DNA from: an uncultured Lachnospiraceae bacterium
Lineage (GTDB): Bacteria; Bacillota; Clostridia; Lachnospirales; Lachnospiraceae
NCBI GenBank assembly: GCA_902785055.1
Contig: CACZXG010000004.1
Location: 9,358-58,100 of the forward strand
Reading direction: 5' to 3'
DNA: 48,743 nucleotides
Shown here: positions 26,258-34,814 of the stretch, piece by piece
How positions within the stretch are numbered: the stretch's first letter is position 1
Layout of the letters: each line of letters begins with the position of its first letter
Position numbers and translations under genes: made by a program
The notes under the pieces: model-generated
The model's input: the letters and a program-made list of their open reading frames with translations, nothing else
Database searches by the model: none
What the model was told of the DNA's origin: nothing

Positions 26258-27238
26258 ATGGCCAAAGCCAATAATCACAAAATGGCACTTTTATATATGA
26301 TGCGGGAGCTGCTCCTTAAGACGGATGAGGAGCATGTGCTGAATGCGACAGACCTGATCAGGACACTGGAGAACATGGACCTGGAGGCGGACCGCCGCAC
26401 CATTTACAGCAATGTGGAGATCCTGCAGGATTTTGGCATCGACGTGATCAAAAAAGAGAACGGACAGGGCTACTACATCGGATCGCGGGATTTCGAACTG
26501 CCGGAATTAAAGCTCCTGGTCGATTCCGTGCAGTCCTCCAAATTCATCACTGAAAAGAAATCGCGGGAGCTGATCGGCAAGCTCATGCGGCTTACAAATG
26601 AACAGAAAGCAAAGCAGCTCAACCGCGCGGTCTTTATCAGAAACCGCATGAAGACGGACAATGAGAGCGTCTATTACAATGTGGACGCGCTGCACGAGGC
26701 GATGAACCGGAACCGGCAGATCGAATTCAAATACGGCGAGTGGAACACCGGCAGGAAGCTGGTGGAGAAGAAGGGCGGCAGGAAGTATCTGGTCAGTCCC
26801 TGGGCGCTCACCTGGGACGACGAGAATTATTACCTGATCGCTTTCGACGAGGCTGCAGGCATCATCAAGCACTACAGGGTCGATAAGATGATGAAGATCG
26901 ATCTGACTGAACGGGAGAGGGTCGGTCAGGAGGCCTTTCAGGATTTTGACCTGGCGGCGTTCTCCAAAAAAACCTTCGGCATGTTCGGAGGGCCCGATGC
27001 GGATGTGGTGCTCCGCTGCAGGAACGAACTGGCCGGCGTCATCATTGACCGCTTCGGCACAGAGATTTCGATCGTGCCGGAAGACGGCGGGTACTTTCAC
27101 GTGCATGTCACAGTCGCGGTGAGTCCGCAGTTCTACGGATGGGTGACCGGCATCGGAGCGGGGATCGAGATCAGCTCGCCCCGGGAGGTGCGCAGCGGTT
27201 ATAGGGAATACCTGCAGGGGATCCTGTCAAAGTATTGA
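26258..27238 (+). CDS. WYL-domain transcriptional regulator
   Basis: The 326-residue protein has an N-terminal winged helix (residues 1-70, DRRTIYSNVEILQDFGI), and a WYL sensor domain from about residue 140 (IEFKYGEW, then YLVSPWALTWDDENYYLIAF and HYRVDKM), with a C-terminal WCX segment ending FYGWVTGIG. WYL domains bind nucleic acids or small ligands. It follows the AraC gene by four bases and lies before the KDPG aldolase genes. A same-length paralogue is at 40423. Confidence 0.88.
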   Translation: MAKANNHKMALLYMMRELLLKTDEEHVLNATDLIRTLENMDLEADRRTIYSNVEILQDFGIDVIKKENGQGYYIGSRDFELPELKLLVDSVQSSKFITEKKSRELIGKLMRLTNEQKAKQLNRAVFIRNRMKTDNESVYYNVDALHEAMNRNRQIEFKYGEWNTGRKLVEKKGGRKYLVSPWALTWDDENYYLIAFDEAAGIIKHYRVDKMMKIDLTERERVGQEAFQDFDLAAFSKKTFGMFGGPDADVVLRCRNELAGVIIDRFGTEISIVPEDGGYFHVHVTVAVSPQFYGWVTGIGAGIEISSPREVRSGYREYLQGILSKY

Positions 27239-27257
27239 AATTTCTGATTTTTGGCGG

Positions 27258-27296
27258 ACTTGTCCATTTATTGTTCGAACTTGTCTATGTACAAGT
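27258..27296 (+). promoter_or_regulatory. Repeated ACTTGT operator-like sites before eda-kdgK
   Basis: ACTTGT occurs at 27258-27263 and 27279-27284, exactly 21 bases apart (two helical turns), and the second forms an inverted repeat with ACAAGT at 27291-27296. This looks like a cooperative operator, possibly for a GntR-type regulator encoded elsewhere. The window's AraC and WYL genes just upstream are other candidates. Confidence 0.5.
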
Positions 27297-27368
27297 CAAA
27301 AAGTAATGGGTAAAATATTATTAGTTTCAGGCACATCAGCTGCAAGTGAAAAGGAGATGTATAGCAAA

Positions 27369-28007
27369 ATGAAAGATTTTAAGGCTGAATTCAGAAAAAT
27401 TGGTATTGTTCCCGTAGTAGTATTGGATGATGCGAAGGACGCGGCACCTCTTGCCAAGGCACTCGTAGAGGGCGGTCTTCCCTGCGCAGAGGTTACATTC
27501 CGTACCGCAGCGGCGGCAGATGTGATTAAGAATATGGTTGAGGAATTTCCTGAGATCCTGGTAGGTGCAGGAACAGTCCTGACAACTGAGCAGGTCGATC
27601 GCGCAGTAGAATGCGGCGCTAAATTTATCGTAAGCCCCGGCCTCAATCCGGAAGTCGTTAAATATTGCCTGGACAAAGGTATTCCGGTCACTCCCGGCAC
27701 ACAGACTCCCAGCGAGATGGAGCAGGCTATTGCTCTCGGTCTTGACTTTGTCAAGTTCTTCCCCGCAGAGCCCGCAGGCGGCCTCAAGATGATCAAGGCT
27801 GTCGCAGCTCCTTATGTAAACCTGAGCTTCATGCCCACCGGCGGCATCAATGCCAACAACGTAAGAGATTATCTTGCATATGACAGGATCGTAGCTTGCG
27901 GCGGCAGCTGGATGGTTCCGAACAAGCTTGTGAAAGAAGGCAAGTTTGATGAGATCAAGGCTCTGGTAGCAGAGGCAGCAGCAATCGTTAAGGAAATCCG
28001 CGGCTGA
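27369..28007 (+). CDS. eda: 2-dehydro-3-deoxy-phosphogluconate (KDPG) aldolase
   Basis: Eda splits KDPG into pyruvate and glyceraldehyde 3-phosphate. The 212-residue class I aldolase has Glu41 in EVTFRTAAAA, the VGAGTVLT segment and the Schiff-base Lys129 in FVKFFPAEP. The start is uncertain: AAAGGAG lies 13 bases before the ATG at 27369 and only one base before an in-frame ATG at 27357; an earlier one at 27306 has no site. It is followed by kdgK, giving the lower part of hexuronate (pectin, glucuronide) breakdown. The upstream enzymes (uxaC, uxuA and so on) are not in this window. Confidence 0.92.
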   Translation: MKDFKAEFRKIGIVPVVVLDDAKDAAPLAKALVEGGLPCAEVTFRTAAAADVIKNMVEEFPEILVGAGTVLTTEQVDRAVECGAKFIVSPGLNPEVVKYCLDKGIPVTPGTQTPSEMEQAIALGLDFVKFFPAEPAGGLKMIKAVAAPYVNLSFMPTGGINANNVRDYLAYDRIVACGGSWMVPNKLVKEGKFDEIKALVAEAAAIVKEIRG

Positions 28008-28037
28008 TCAGTCGCTAATGTTTAGGAGGGAAGCAGA

Positions 28038-29135
28038 ATGAAATTTGATCTTAAACCTGAGGGAACCTACAAATATGACGCAGTCAGCCTTGGCGAAGTA
28101 ATGCTCCGCCTTGATCCCGGTGAGGGACGCATCCGCACAGCACGTTCTTTCCGCGCATGGGAAGGCGGCGGCGAGTACAACGTTATCCGCGGCCTGCACA
28201 AGTGCTTCGGCATGAATACTGCTGTTATCACCGCTTTCGCTGACAACGAAGTCGGCAAACTCATGAAGGATTTCATCGAGCAGGGCGGCGTAGGCACAGA
28301 CCTGATCTACTGGAAGAAGACTGACGGTATCGGCAGAATCTGCAGAAACGGCCTGAACTTCACCGAGAGAGGCTTCGGCATCCGCGGCGCTATGGGCTGC
28401 TCCGACAGAGCAAACACCGCCATCTCTCAGGCTACACCCGAAGATTTCGATTTCGAGTATATCTTTGGCACACTCGGCGTTCGCTGGCTGCACACCGGCG
28501 GTATCTACGCAGCTCTTTCCGAGCAGGCATGCGAGACCGTTATCGCGGCTTGCAAGACCGCTAAGAAGTACGGCACATTCGTATCCTACGACCTGAACTA
28601 TCGTCCTTCCATGTGGAGCGCGATCGGCGGCCTTGCAAAGGCTCAGGAAGTCAACAAGGAAGTTGCCAAGTATGTCGACGTTATGATCGGCAACGAGGAA
28701 GACTTCACCGCATGCCTCGGCTTTGCGATCGAAGGCAACGATGAGAACCTCAAGGAACTCAACATCGACGGTTACAAGAAGATGATCGGCGAGGCAGCCA
28801 AGACATATCCTAACTTCAAGGCTGTTGCTACTACTCTTCGTACAGTTAAGACCGCTACAGTTAATGACTGGAAGGCTCTTTGCTGGGCAGGCGGCGAGAT
28901 CTACATGTCCAAGGAATACAACGGACTTGAGATCATGGACCGCGTAGGCGGCGGCGACTCCTTCGCTTCCGGCCTTGTATACGGCCTGATGACAACCGGT
29001 GATCCCGAGAAGGCTGTCAACTACGGTGCAGCTCACGGCGCACTGGCTATGACAACTCCCGGCGATACCTCCATGGCTACCGTTGACGAAGTCGAAGGCA
29101 TCATGGGCGGCGCAGGCGCAAGAGTCAAGAGATAA
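28038..29135 (+). CDS. kdgK: 2-dehydro-3-deoxygluconate (KDG) kinase, PfkB family
   Basis: This 365-residue PfkB-family sugar kinase phosphorylates KDG to KDPG, the substrate of the Eda gene just upstream. It has a GGGEYNVIRGL sugar-binding segment near residue 38 and the PfkB signature DRVGGGDSFASG with catalytic Asp307. Codons are strongly biased to a few forms (GGC, ATC, AAG, TAC), as in eda, which suggests high expression. TAGGAGGGAAG gives the start. The family assignment as KDG kinase rests on the eda neighbour and overall pattern; other 2-keto-3-deoxy sugars are possible. Confidence 0.88.
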   Translation: MKFDLKPEGTYKYDAVSLGEVMLRLDPGEGRIRTARSFRAWEGGGEYNVIRGLHKCFGMNTAVITAFADNEVGKLMKDFIEQGGVGTDLIYWKKTDGIGRICRNGLNFTERGFGIRGAMGCSDRANTAISQATPEDFDFEYIFGTLGVRWLHTGGIYAALSEQACETVIAACKTAKKYGTFVSYDLNYRPSMWSAIGGLAKAQEVNKEVAKYVDVMIGNEEDFTACLGFAIEGNDENLKELNIDGYKKMIGEAAKTYPNFKAVATTLRTVKTATVNDWKALCWAGGEIYMSKEYNGLEIMDRVGGGDSFASGLVYGLMTTGDPEKAVNYGAAHGALAMTTPGDTSMATVDEVEGIMGGAGARVKR

Positions 29136-29177
29136 TCCGGATTTGGTACGGAGTGCTAATTTTTTCTAGAAATAGTG

Positions 29178-29377
29178 TATAATAGAGAGAAGCAGCACGA
29201 AAGTTGCAGCGACAGCCCGCTGTGCGGGCATTGAAGAATCCGGTTATGTGGGACATCCGCAGAGAGGGGGATTCTCTGCAAGGTGGACCTATACATAATA
29301 TGTGACTCCTTGATAGCGGAAAAGGGGGCGTTTTCACGACACACTGCAGTGTGTTGCGGAAACGCCCTCTTTTCTTG
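29178..29377 (+). ncRNA. Unrecognised leader RNA with switch-like pairing, before iorA
   Basis: A TATAAT box (29178-29183, weak -35) is followed by about 190 bases without a frame and a terminator at 29323-29377. A GCCCGC/GCGGGC hairpin lies at 29215-29229. AGAATCC (29235-29241) can pair with GGATTCT (29269-29275), while GCAGAGA (29259-29265) can pair with TCTCTGC (29273-29279); these two helices share bases and exclude each other. The terminator is a 13-bp stem with a palindromic ACACTGCAGTGT inside its loop. The layout suggests a riboswitch, attenuator or small RNA. T-box landmarks are absent. Confidence 0.6.
29323..29377 (+). terminator. Terminator of the leader before iorA
   Basis: AGGGGGCGTTTTC pairs with GGAAACGCCCTCT (two G-U pairs) around a loop that is itself a hairpin (ACACTGCAGTGT), followed by TTTTCTT. 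Confidence 0.75.
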
Positions 29378-29379
29378 CA

Positions 29380-29415
29380 TGTCGGCATGGCTCATTGCTT
29401 ATCACAGGCCATGCG
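29380..29415. repeat. Partial copy of the palindromic element of the trp leader
   Basis: Nineteen bases (29380-29398) are identical to the right end of the element at 7312-7330, and GCCATGCGCA a few bases on (29406-29415) matches the left end at 7197-7206. The central hairpins are missing. Both copies directly follow the terminator of a leader RNA. GCATGGC and GCCATGC here form a short hairpin. Confidence 0.65.
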
Positions 29416-29517
29416 CAGACGTGAAAGCATTTGTGTCCCGCACGTTAATGTGGTAAAGTGTATCTGTTATGCGAAATATTGAATCTAAAGAAATGACGCA
29501 ATAAAGAGGTAATAGCA

Positions 29518-31404
29518 ATGCATAAAGAGTTTCTGATGGGAAATGAAGCCATCGCTCTCGGCGCCCTGGCGGCAGGAGTGAACCTGGTCGCGGGATATCC
29601 GGGGACACCGTCTACGGAGGTGCTGGAGACGATCGCGAAGAGGAACCCCGGCAATGTTTATGTGGAGTGGTCGATCAATGAGAAGGCAGGCATGGAAGTG
29701 GCTGCAGGCGCGGCCTATGCAGGCGCGCGGGCGCTGGTCACCATGAAGCAGGTCGGACTGAACGTGGCTTCCGATCCCCTTATGAGTCTGGAGTACATCG
29801 GCGTGAAGGGCGGCATGGTCGTGCTTGTGGCGGATGACCCCGGTCCGATCTCGTCCCAGACAGAGCAGGATACGCGCACGTTTGCAATGTTTTCCAAAGT
29901 GCCGGTCTTTGACCCGTCTTCCGTGAGTGAAGCTTATGAGATGATCCAGGAAGCTTTTGACTTCTCTGAAAAATATGGAACGCCTGTATTCTTTCGCGCT
30001 ACCACGAGGGTGGATCATGGATATGAGGCGCTGGAAGTCAAGGATCCGGGGGAATACTATGTCAACAAACCGGAAGGGTTTGTGAAAGATCCTTCCCGGT
30101 GGGTCATTTTCCCGAGGCTGTCTGTAAAGAACCATGCGCTGATCGAGAAGAGAAATGCGCAGCTGAAGGATGTCTTCTCAGAGTATCCCCGCAATAAGAT
30201 CCTGTGGGAGGAGGAGACAGCAAAGTGCCGCAAAGGTATTGCGACCCAGGGCGTCAATTTTATGTATACATTGGATTCCCTGCATGACGAAAATGCACGC
30301 GTTATGAGAGTGGCGACGCCGTTCCCGTTCCCGGAGAAACTGGCGCTGGACTTCCTTGCAGGGCTCGATGAGGTCCTCTGCATTGAGGAGCTCGATCCTG
30401 TGATCGAACGCGCGCTCACTTATATCTGCGGCAAGTACTGTCTTGATGTAAGGATCCGCGGCAAACTGACCGGAGATATCCCGCCTTCGGGAGAAAACTC
30501 CATGGAGATCGTCAGCAAGGCTCTGAAAGAGTTTTTGACAAGTGACAAAGAAGATGCGGCAGAGGAAACAACGGACTTAGCAGCGGCAGAACTTCCGCAG
30601 CCTCCGGCGCTGCCTGTCAGGCCGCCGGTGTTGTGCGCCGGATGTCCCCACAGGGCGTCCTTCTACGCGGTCAAGACCGCAATGCGCGGGAAGAAGACCA
30701 TTTATTGCGGCGATATAGGCTGCTATACGCTCGGAAACGCGGCGCCCCTGGATATGTGCGATACCTGTCTCTGCATGGGAGCGGGCATCGGGATCGCGCA
30801 GGGCGTCGGCCATATAGAGCCGGATACTAAATGTTTTGCCTTTGTGGGCGACTCCACGTTCTTCGCGTCCGGGATCACGGGCACTGTGAACGCATTCTAC
30901 AACCAGGCAGATATGACGCTGGTCGTACTGGACAACTCGACGACGGCCATGACAGGCCATCAGCCGCATCCGGGCACCGGGCGCACGGTAATGGGGCAGG
31001 TCGTGGAGAAGGTGAGCATCGAGAGAGTCCTCAGAGCTATTGGACTGACAGTGGTGGAGACAGTGGATCCCCTGGACTACGCACTGAGTGTGGAGACGGT
31101 GAAGCGCGTGGCAGAGGAGCCCGGAGTCAAGGCCATCATATTCAGATCGCCCTGCATAGCGATAACAAAGCCGAAGGGCAGGTCCCATGTGGATCCCGAA
31201 AAGTGTATCGGGTGCGGGAAATGCATCCGCGAACTCGGATGTCCGGCGATCATTCTTGACAGTGACGGCAAAAAAGCGAAGATCGACACTTCCGTCTGCA
31301 CGGGCTGCACTCTGTGCGAGCAGCTCTGCCCGGTAAAGGCGATCTCCGGCGGCAGGAAAAATGACACAGCGGGGATGAGCCCGGAAGGAGGCCGCCATGA
31401 GTAA
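29518..31404 (+). CDS. iorA: Indolepyruvate:ferredoxin oxidoreductase, alpha subunit
   Basis: IorA with IorB oxidatively decarboxylates aryl-pyruvates from Trp, Phe and Tyr to aryl-acetyl-CoA, reducing ferredoxin. The 628-residue subunit has the N-terminal pyrimidine-binding domain (GNEAIALGALAAGVNLVAGY), the TPP-binding GDSTFFASG to LDNSTTAMTG region, a CAGCPHR segment at its start, and a C-terminal ferredoxin domain with two CxxCxxC clusters (EKCIGCGKC, then VCTGCTLCEQLCP). Length is usual. AAAGAGGT precedes the ATG. It overlaps iorB by eight bases. Confidence 0.95.
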   Translation: MHKEFLMGNEAIALGALAAGVNLVAGYPGTPSTEVLETIAKRNPGNVYVEWSINEKAGMEVAAGAAYAGARALVTMKQVGLNVASDPLMSLEYIGVKGGMVVLVADDPGPISSQTEQDTRTFAMFSKVPVFDPSSVSEAYEMIQEAFDFSEKYGTPVFFRATTRVDHGYEALEVKDPGEYYVNKPEGFVKDPSRWVIFPRLSVKNHALIEKRNAQLKDVFSEYPRNKILWEEETAKCRKGIATQGVNFMYTLDSLHDENARVMRVATPFPFPEKLALDFLAGLDEVLCIEELDPVIERALTYICGKYCLDVRIRGKLTGDIPPSGENSMEIVSKALKEFLTSDKEDAAEETTDLAAAELPQPPALPVRPPVLCAGCPHRASFYAVKTAMRGKKTIYCGDIGCYTLGNAAPLDMCDTCLCMGAGIGIAQGVGHIEPDTKCFAFVGDSTFFASGITGTVNAFYNQADMTLVVLDNSTTAMTGHQPHPGTGRTVMGQVVEKVSIERVLRAIGLTVVETVDPLDYALSVETVKRVAEEPGVKAIIFRSPCIAITKPKGRSHVDPEKCIGCGKCIRELGCPAIILDSDGKKAKIDTSVCTGCTLCEQLCPVKAISGGRKNDTAGMSPEGGRHE

Positions 31405-31972
31405 GAATATAATTTTGTGCGGTGTAGGCGGACAGGGCACTATTTTGGCATCAAGGCTGATCGCGACGGCAGCGATGGACAAGAATATTCCGATCAAGAC
31501 CGCGGAGACCATCGGTATGGCACAGCGCGGCGGCAGTGTTTTCAGCCATCTGCGGCTGGGAGAGGGGACCAATTCACCGCTCATTGGAAAGGGCGAGGTC
31601 GACCTGATCATCGGATTTGAGCCCGGCGAGACAGTGAGGCAGCTTCCTTTTCTGAAAAAGGGCGGAGCTGTGGTGGTCAGCAGCAGGCCGGTAATGCCGG
31701 TGAGCGCAATGATCGGCCAGTCGAAATATGACGCGGAAGCTATGATCGAGTATCTCAAAGCAAATGTAGAGCATCTGACAATAGTAGACGCGGATAAGGC
31801 CGCTGAGGAACTCGGCTCGGCCAAAGTATTGAACGTCGTACTTCTCGGCGCGGCACTAAGGAGCGGAGAACTGGGACTGGACGAGCAGGACCTTGAAAAC
31901 GCGATCCGGGAGAAGGTTCCGGAGAAATTCCTTGAACTTAATAAGAAAGCACTGGCTTTTAGCCGTGAATAA
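31397..31972 (+). CDS. iorB: Indolepyruvate:ferredoxin oxidoreductase, beta subunit
   Basis: The 191-residue product is the gamma/beta-type subunit of 2-oxoacid:ferredoxin oxidoreductases: LCGVGGQGTILASRLIATAA at the N-terminus and the AQRGGSVFSHLRLG segment that contacts the cofactor domain. It has its own ribosome site (AAGGAGG) inside the end of iorA. It functions only with IorA in a soluble complex. Confidence 0.95.
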   Translation: MSKNIILCGVGGQGTILASRLIATAAMDKNIPIKTAETIGMAQRGGSVFSHLRLGEGTNSPLIGKGEVDLIIGFEPGETVRQLPFLKKGGAVVVSSRPVMPVSAMIGQSKYDAEAMIEYLKANVEHLTIVDADKAAEELGSAKVLNVVLLGAALRSGELGLDEQDLENAIREKVPEKFLELNKKALAFSRE

Positions 31973-31986
31973 GGAGGAATAAATAA

Positions 31987-33222
31987 ATGCAGATCAATGA
32001 GAAACAGCTGGCACAGGTAAATCATCAGATCCAGCGTCTGATCGCGGCGGACAATTTCTACGGAAAACGCCTCAAAGAGGCGGGCGTAGACCATGTCAGC
32101 AGCGTTGAAGACTTCCTGAATCTGCCTTTTTCCGAGAAGCAGGATCTTCGCGAAGCATATCCTCTCGGACTTATGACCTGTAAAGAAGAGGAGGTTGTCA
32201 GGATCCATTCTTCATCCGGTACAACCGGAATGCCTGTCATCATTCCCTATACCGCCAAGGACGTCGACGACTGGGGCGAGATGTTCAAGCGCTGCTATGA
32301 GTTTGCCGGAATCACCAAAAAGGACCGCATTCATATTACCCCCGGATACGGCCTGTGGACTGCAGGTATCGGTTTCCAGAACGGCTGCGAGAAACTCGGC
32401 GCGATGGCGATCCCCATGGGACCCGGCAACACCAACAAGCAGCTGCAGATGATGATGGACCTGAAGTCCACAGTTCTGTGCGCGACATCTTCCTATGCTC
32501 TTCTTCTGGCGGAAGAGATCGAAAAGCGCGGCATCGCGGACAAGATCCACCTCAAAAAGGGAGTCATCGGTTCCGAGCGCTGGGGCGAGAAGATGCGCAA
32601 GCGCATTTCCACCGAGCTTGGCATTGAGCTGTATGACATTTACGGACTGACGGAAATCTATGGACCCGGCATTGGCATCAACTGCAAATATGATACGGGC
32701 ATGCACTATTGGGACGACTATATCTATCTGGAGATCATCGACCCGGCGACAGGAAAGAATGTCCCTGACGGCGAGTGGGGCGAGATCGTCATCACGACGC
32801 TTGTCAAGGAGGGCGCGCCGCTCATCCGTTTCCGCACGCACGACCTCTCAAGGATCATTCCGGGCGAGTGCCCCTGCGGAAGCGAATTCCCCCGCATCGA
32901 TGTGATCACCGGCCGAAGCGACGACATGATGAAGATCAAGGGCGTCAACGTGTTCCCCAAGCAGATCGAGGAGATCCTGGGAACATTCCCCGAGCTCTCC
33001 AGCGAGTACCAGATCCGCATCTCCCATCTGGACGGCAAGGACAGTATGCGAATTTATGTCGAGACCAGCGGAAGCAACGACTTCAAGGCTCTGCAGCAGC
33101 AGGTCGCAGCCGCGGTCAAGAGCAAGATCGGTTTCACGCCTATCGTCTATGTTGTGGAACTCGGTTTCCTGCCCAGGAGCGAGAAGAAGTCCAAGAGAGT
33201 CATCGACGAGCGTTTCCAGTGA
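31987..33222 (+). CDS. paaK: Phenylacetate-CoA ligase-family enzyme
   Basis: The 411-residue adenylate-forming ligase has the AMP-binding loop SSSGTTGMPVIIPYT near residue 75, the YGLTEIYGPG segment, and the C-terminal hinge GRSDDMMKIKGVNVFP, as in PaaK. It links aryl-acetates and CoA with ATP. Directly behind iorAB it can either run backwards, making ATP from the aryl-acetyl-CoA formed by IOR, or activate imported aryl-acetates for reductive carboxylation to amino acids. AAGGAGGAATAA gives the start. Confidence 0.9.
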   Translation: MQINEKQLAQVNHQIQRLIAADNFYGKRLKEAGVDHVSSVEDFLNLPFSEKQDLREAYPLGLMTCKEEEVVRIHSSSGTTGMPVIIPYTAKDVDDWGEMFKRCYEFAGITKKDRIHITPGYGLWTAGIGFQNGCEKLGAMAIPMGPGNTNKQLQMMMDLKSTVLCATSSYALLLAEEIEKRGIADKIHLKKGVIGSERWGEKMRKRISTELGIELYDIYGLTEIYGPGIGINCKYDTGMHYWDDYIYLEIIDPATGKNVPDGEWGEIVITTLVKEGAPLIRFRTHDLSRIIPGECPCGSEFPRIDVITGRSDDMMKIKGVNVFPKQIEEILGTFPELSSEYQIRISHLDGKDSMRIYVETSGSNDFKALQQQVAAAVKSKIGFTPIVYVVELGFLPRSEKKSKRVIDERFQ

Positions 33223-33225
33223 TCA

Positions 33226-33257
33226 AAAACAGCGGTCAAAACGAGGACCGCTGTTTT
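33226..33257 (+). terminator. Hairpin after paaK
   Basis: AAAACAGCGGTC and GACCGCTGTTTT form a perfect 12-bp stem with a short T run. Confidence 0.75.
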
Positions 33258-33317
33258 AGGAGCCGCGCCGGGGCGCGTCTTCCGGATTCGCGGTCAAAAC
33301 GAAAACTGTAAAAGTGG

Positions 33318-33347
33318 AAAAGACAGGCACAGGCGCCTGTCTTTTTT
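33318..33347 (+). terminator. Second terminator between paaK and the glycosyltransferase
   Basis: AAAAGACAGGC and GCCTGTCTTTT form an 11-bp stem, followed by TT. It reinforces the first hairpin and isolates the next operon; TATACT at 33350-33355 could be that operon's -10. Confidence 0.8.
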
Positions 33348-33395
33348 GCTATACTAAAAGGTAAGACATTAGTGAGCCTTACAGGAGGAAAGCCA

Positions 33396-34814
33396 ATGAG
33401 AGTGTGTCTGTTAAATGAATCCTTTCCGCCGGTCATTGACGGCGTCGTAAATGTAATGATGAATTACGCCGACTATATGATGCGCGATTACGGCGCGGAG
33501 ATCGAAGTCGGAACTCCCAAGTATCCTGACGGGAAATATGATGACTATCCGTATCAGGTTGTGGCCTATCCGAGTTTTGACACCGCGGCGCAGACAAACG
33601 GATACAGGACCGGCAACCCGTTGGTGGGGAGAGCCGTATCGAAGCTGGCCGAGTTCAAGCCCGATATCATTCACGCGCACGGACCTGCGTCCGCGATGGT
33701 GGTGGCAAGGCTTGTGCGCGAGATGACCGGTGCGCCGATCATCTTTACCTATCACACGAAGTATGACATCGATATCCGCAGAGCCGCCAAAATAAACCTG
33801 ATCGCTGATGAGACGATCAAAGCTATGGTCAGTAATATCGAAGCCTGTGATGAAGTCTGGACGGTCAGCGACGGTGCGGGACAGTCCCTGAAGGCACTGG
33901 GTTTTCAGGGCGATTACCGGGTGATGAACAACGGCGTGGATTTTGCCAAGGGCAGAGTTGATAAAGAGATTGTCGACAAGGTCACAGCCGGCTATGATCT
34001 GCCGGAGGACGTTCCGATGTTCCTGTATGTCGGGAGGATCATCAACTACAAGAACCTGCCGCTGATCCTTGACGCGCTGAAGATCCTTGCGGACAGCGGT
34101 CAGGACTTCAGGATGGTCTTTGTGGGCAAAGGCCCCGACAAAGAGGTGCTGGAGAAGAGAGCTGAGGAACTGGGACTGATGGGAGGAAGTGCCCCCAAGG
34201 TCTTCTTCACAGGACCGATCTACGACAGGGAGGCGCTGCGCGCATGGAATACAAGAGCTGACCTCTTCCTGTTCCCGTCTACCTTCGACACCAATGGCCT
34301 TGTGGTGCGCGAGGCGGCAGCCTGCGGGCTTGCAAGCGTTCTGATCAAGGATTCGTGCGCGGCGGAGGGAATCACGGATGACCGCAACGGATTTATCATC
34401 GAGGAGTCCGCGGAAGCTATGGCGGAGCTTTTAAAGAGGCTCTGCGGCGATCTGGACCACGTACACGACGTCGGACAGCACGCGATGGACGAGATCTATC
34501 TCTCCTGGGAGGAGTGCGTGGCGAAAGCGTACGAGCGCTATCAGTATATTTTGGCCAGGAATAAGATCGGAGCCATGCCGCACCGCAAGGAGCAGATGAC
34601 GGACAATATGGTGAAGATCGTTGCAAAGGCTATGGAAGAAGAGAACAAAGTGCGCACAAATGTCAGAGAAGGGCTTAGGGATATGCGGAGCAAGGCGCTG
34701 ACAATGATGGAGTACACGAAAGCTGGGATCAAAGCCCTGGACGCACAGAAACTTCGCTGGGAGGATATCGCCGAGGATCTTTGGACTGAGACAGAGGAGT
34801 TCTTTAAACAGTGA
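33396..34814 (+). CDS. Glycosyltransferase family 4 protein
   Basis: The 472-residue GT-B protein starts RVCLLNESFPPVIDGVVNVM, the donor/acceptor loop of GT4 enzymes that make glucosyl-diacylglycerols and similar conjugates, and has the nucleotide-sugar region FLYVGRIINYKNLPLI and the catalytic segment FDTNGLVVREAAACGL. A Lys/Glu/Met-rich helical tail of about 80 residues follows the catalytic domain and is unusual; it may contact the membrane. ACAGGAGGAAAG sets the start at 33396. The stop overlaps the GTG start of a GH13 enzyme, so the two proteins are made together. Confidence 0.88.
   Translation: MRVCLLNESFPPVIDGVVNVMMNYADYMMRDYGAEIEVGTPKYPDGKYDDYPYQVVAYPSFDTAAQTNGYRTGNPLVGRAVSKLAEFKPDIIHAHGPASAMVVARLVREMTGAPIIFTYHTKYDIDIRRAAKINLIADETIKAMVSNIEACDEVWTVSDGAGQSLKALGFQGDYRVMNNGVDFAKGRVDKEIVDKVTAGYDLPEDVPMFLYVGRIINYKNLPLILDALKILADSGQDFRMVFVGKGPDKEVLEKRAEELGLMGGSAPKVFFTGPIYDREALRAWNTRADLFLFPSTFDTNGLVVREAAACGLASVLIKDSCAAEGITDDRNGFIIEESAEAMAELLKRLCGDLDHVHDVGQHAMDEIYLSWEECVAKAYERYQYILARNKIGAMPHRKEQMTDNMVKIVAKAMEEENKVRTNVREGLRDMRSKALTMMEYTKAGIKALDAQKLRWEDIAEDLWTETEEFFKQ

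Noticed and set aside
29178-29377. T-box or 6S RNA for the leader before iorA
   Set aside because: No AGAGAG/specifier/GGTGGCACC landmarks for a T-box, and the 5' and 3' ends do not pair as the long 6S hairpin requires.
30577-32208. 543-codon minus-strand frame across iorA, iorB and paaK
   Set aside because: It spans three well-supported genes on the other strand and has no domain pattern.
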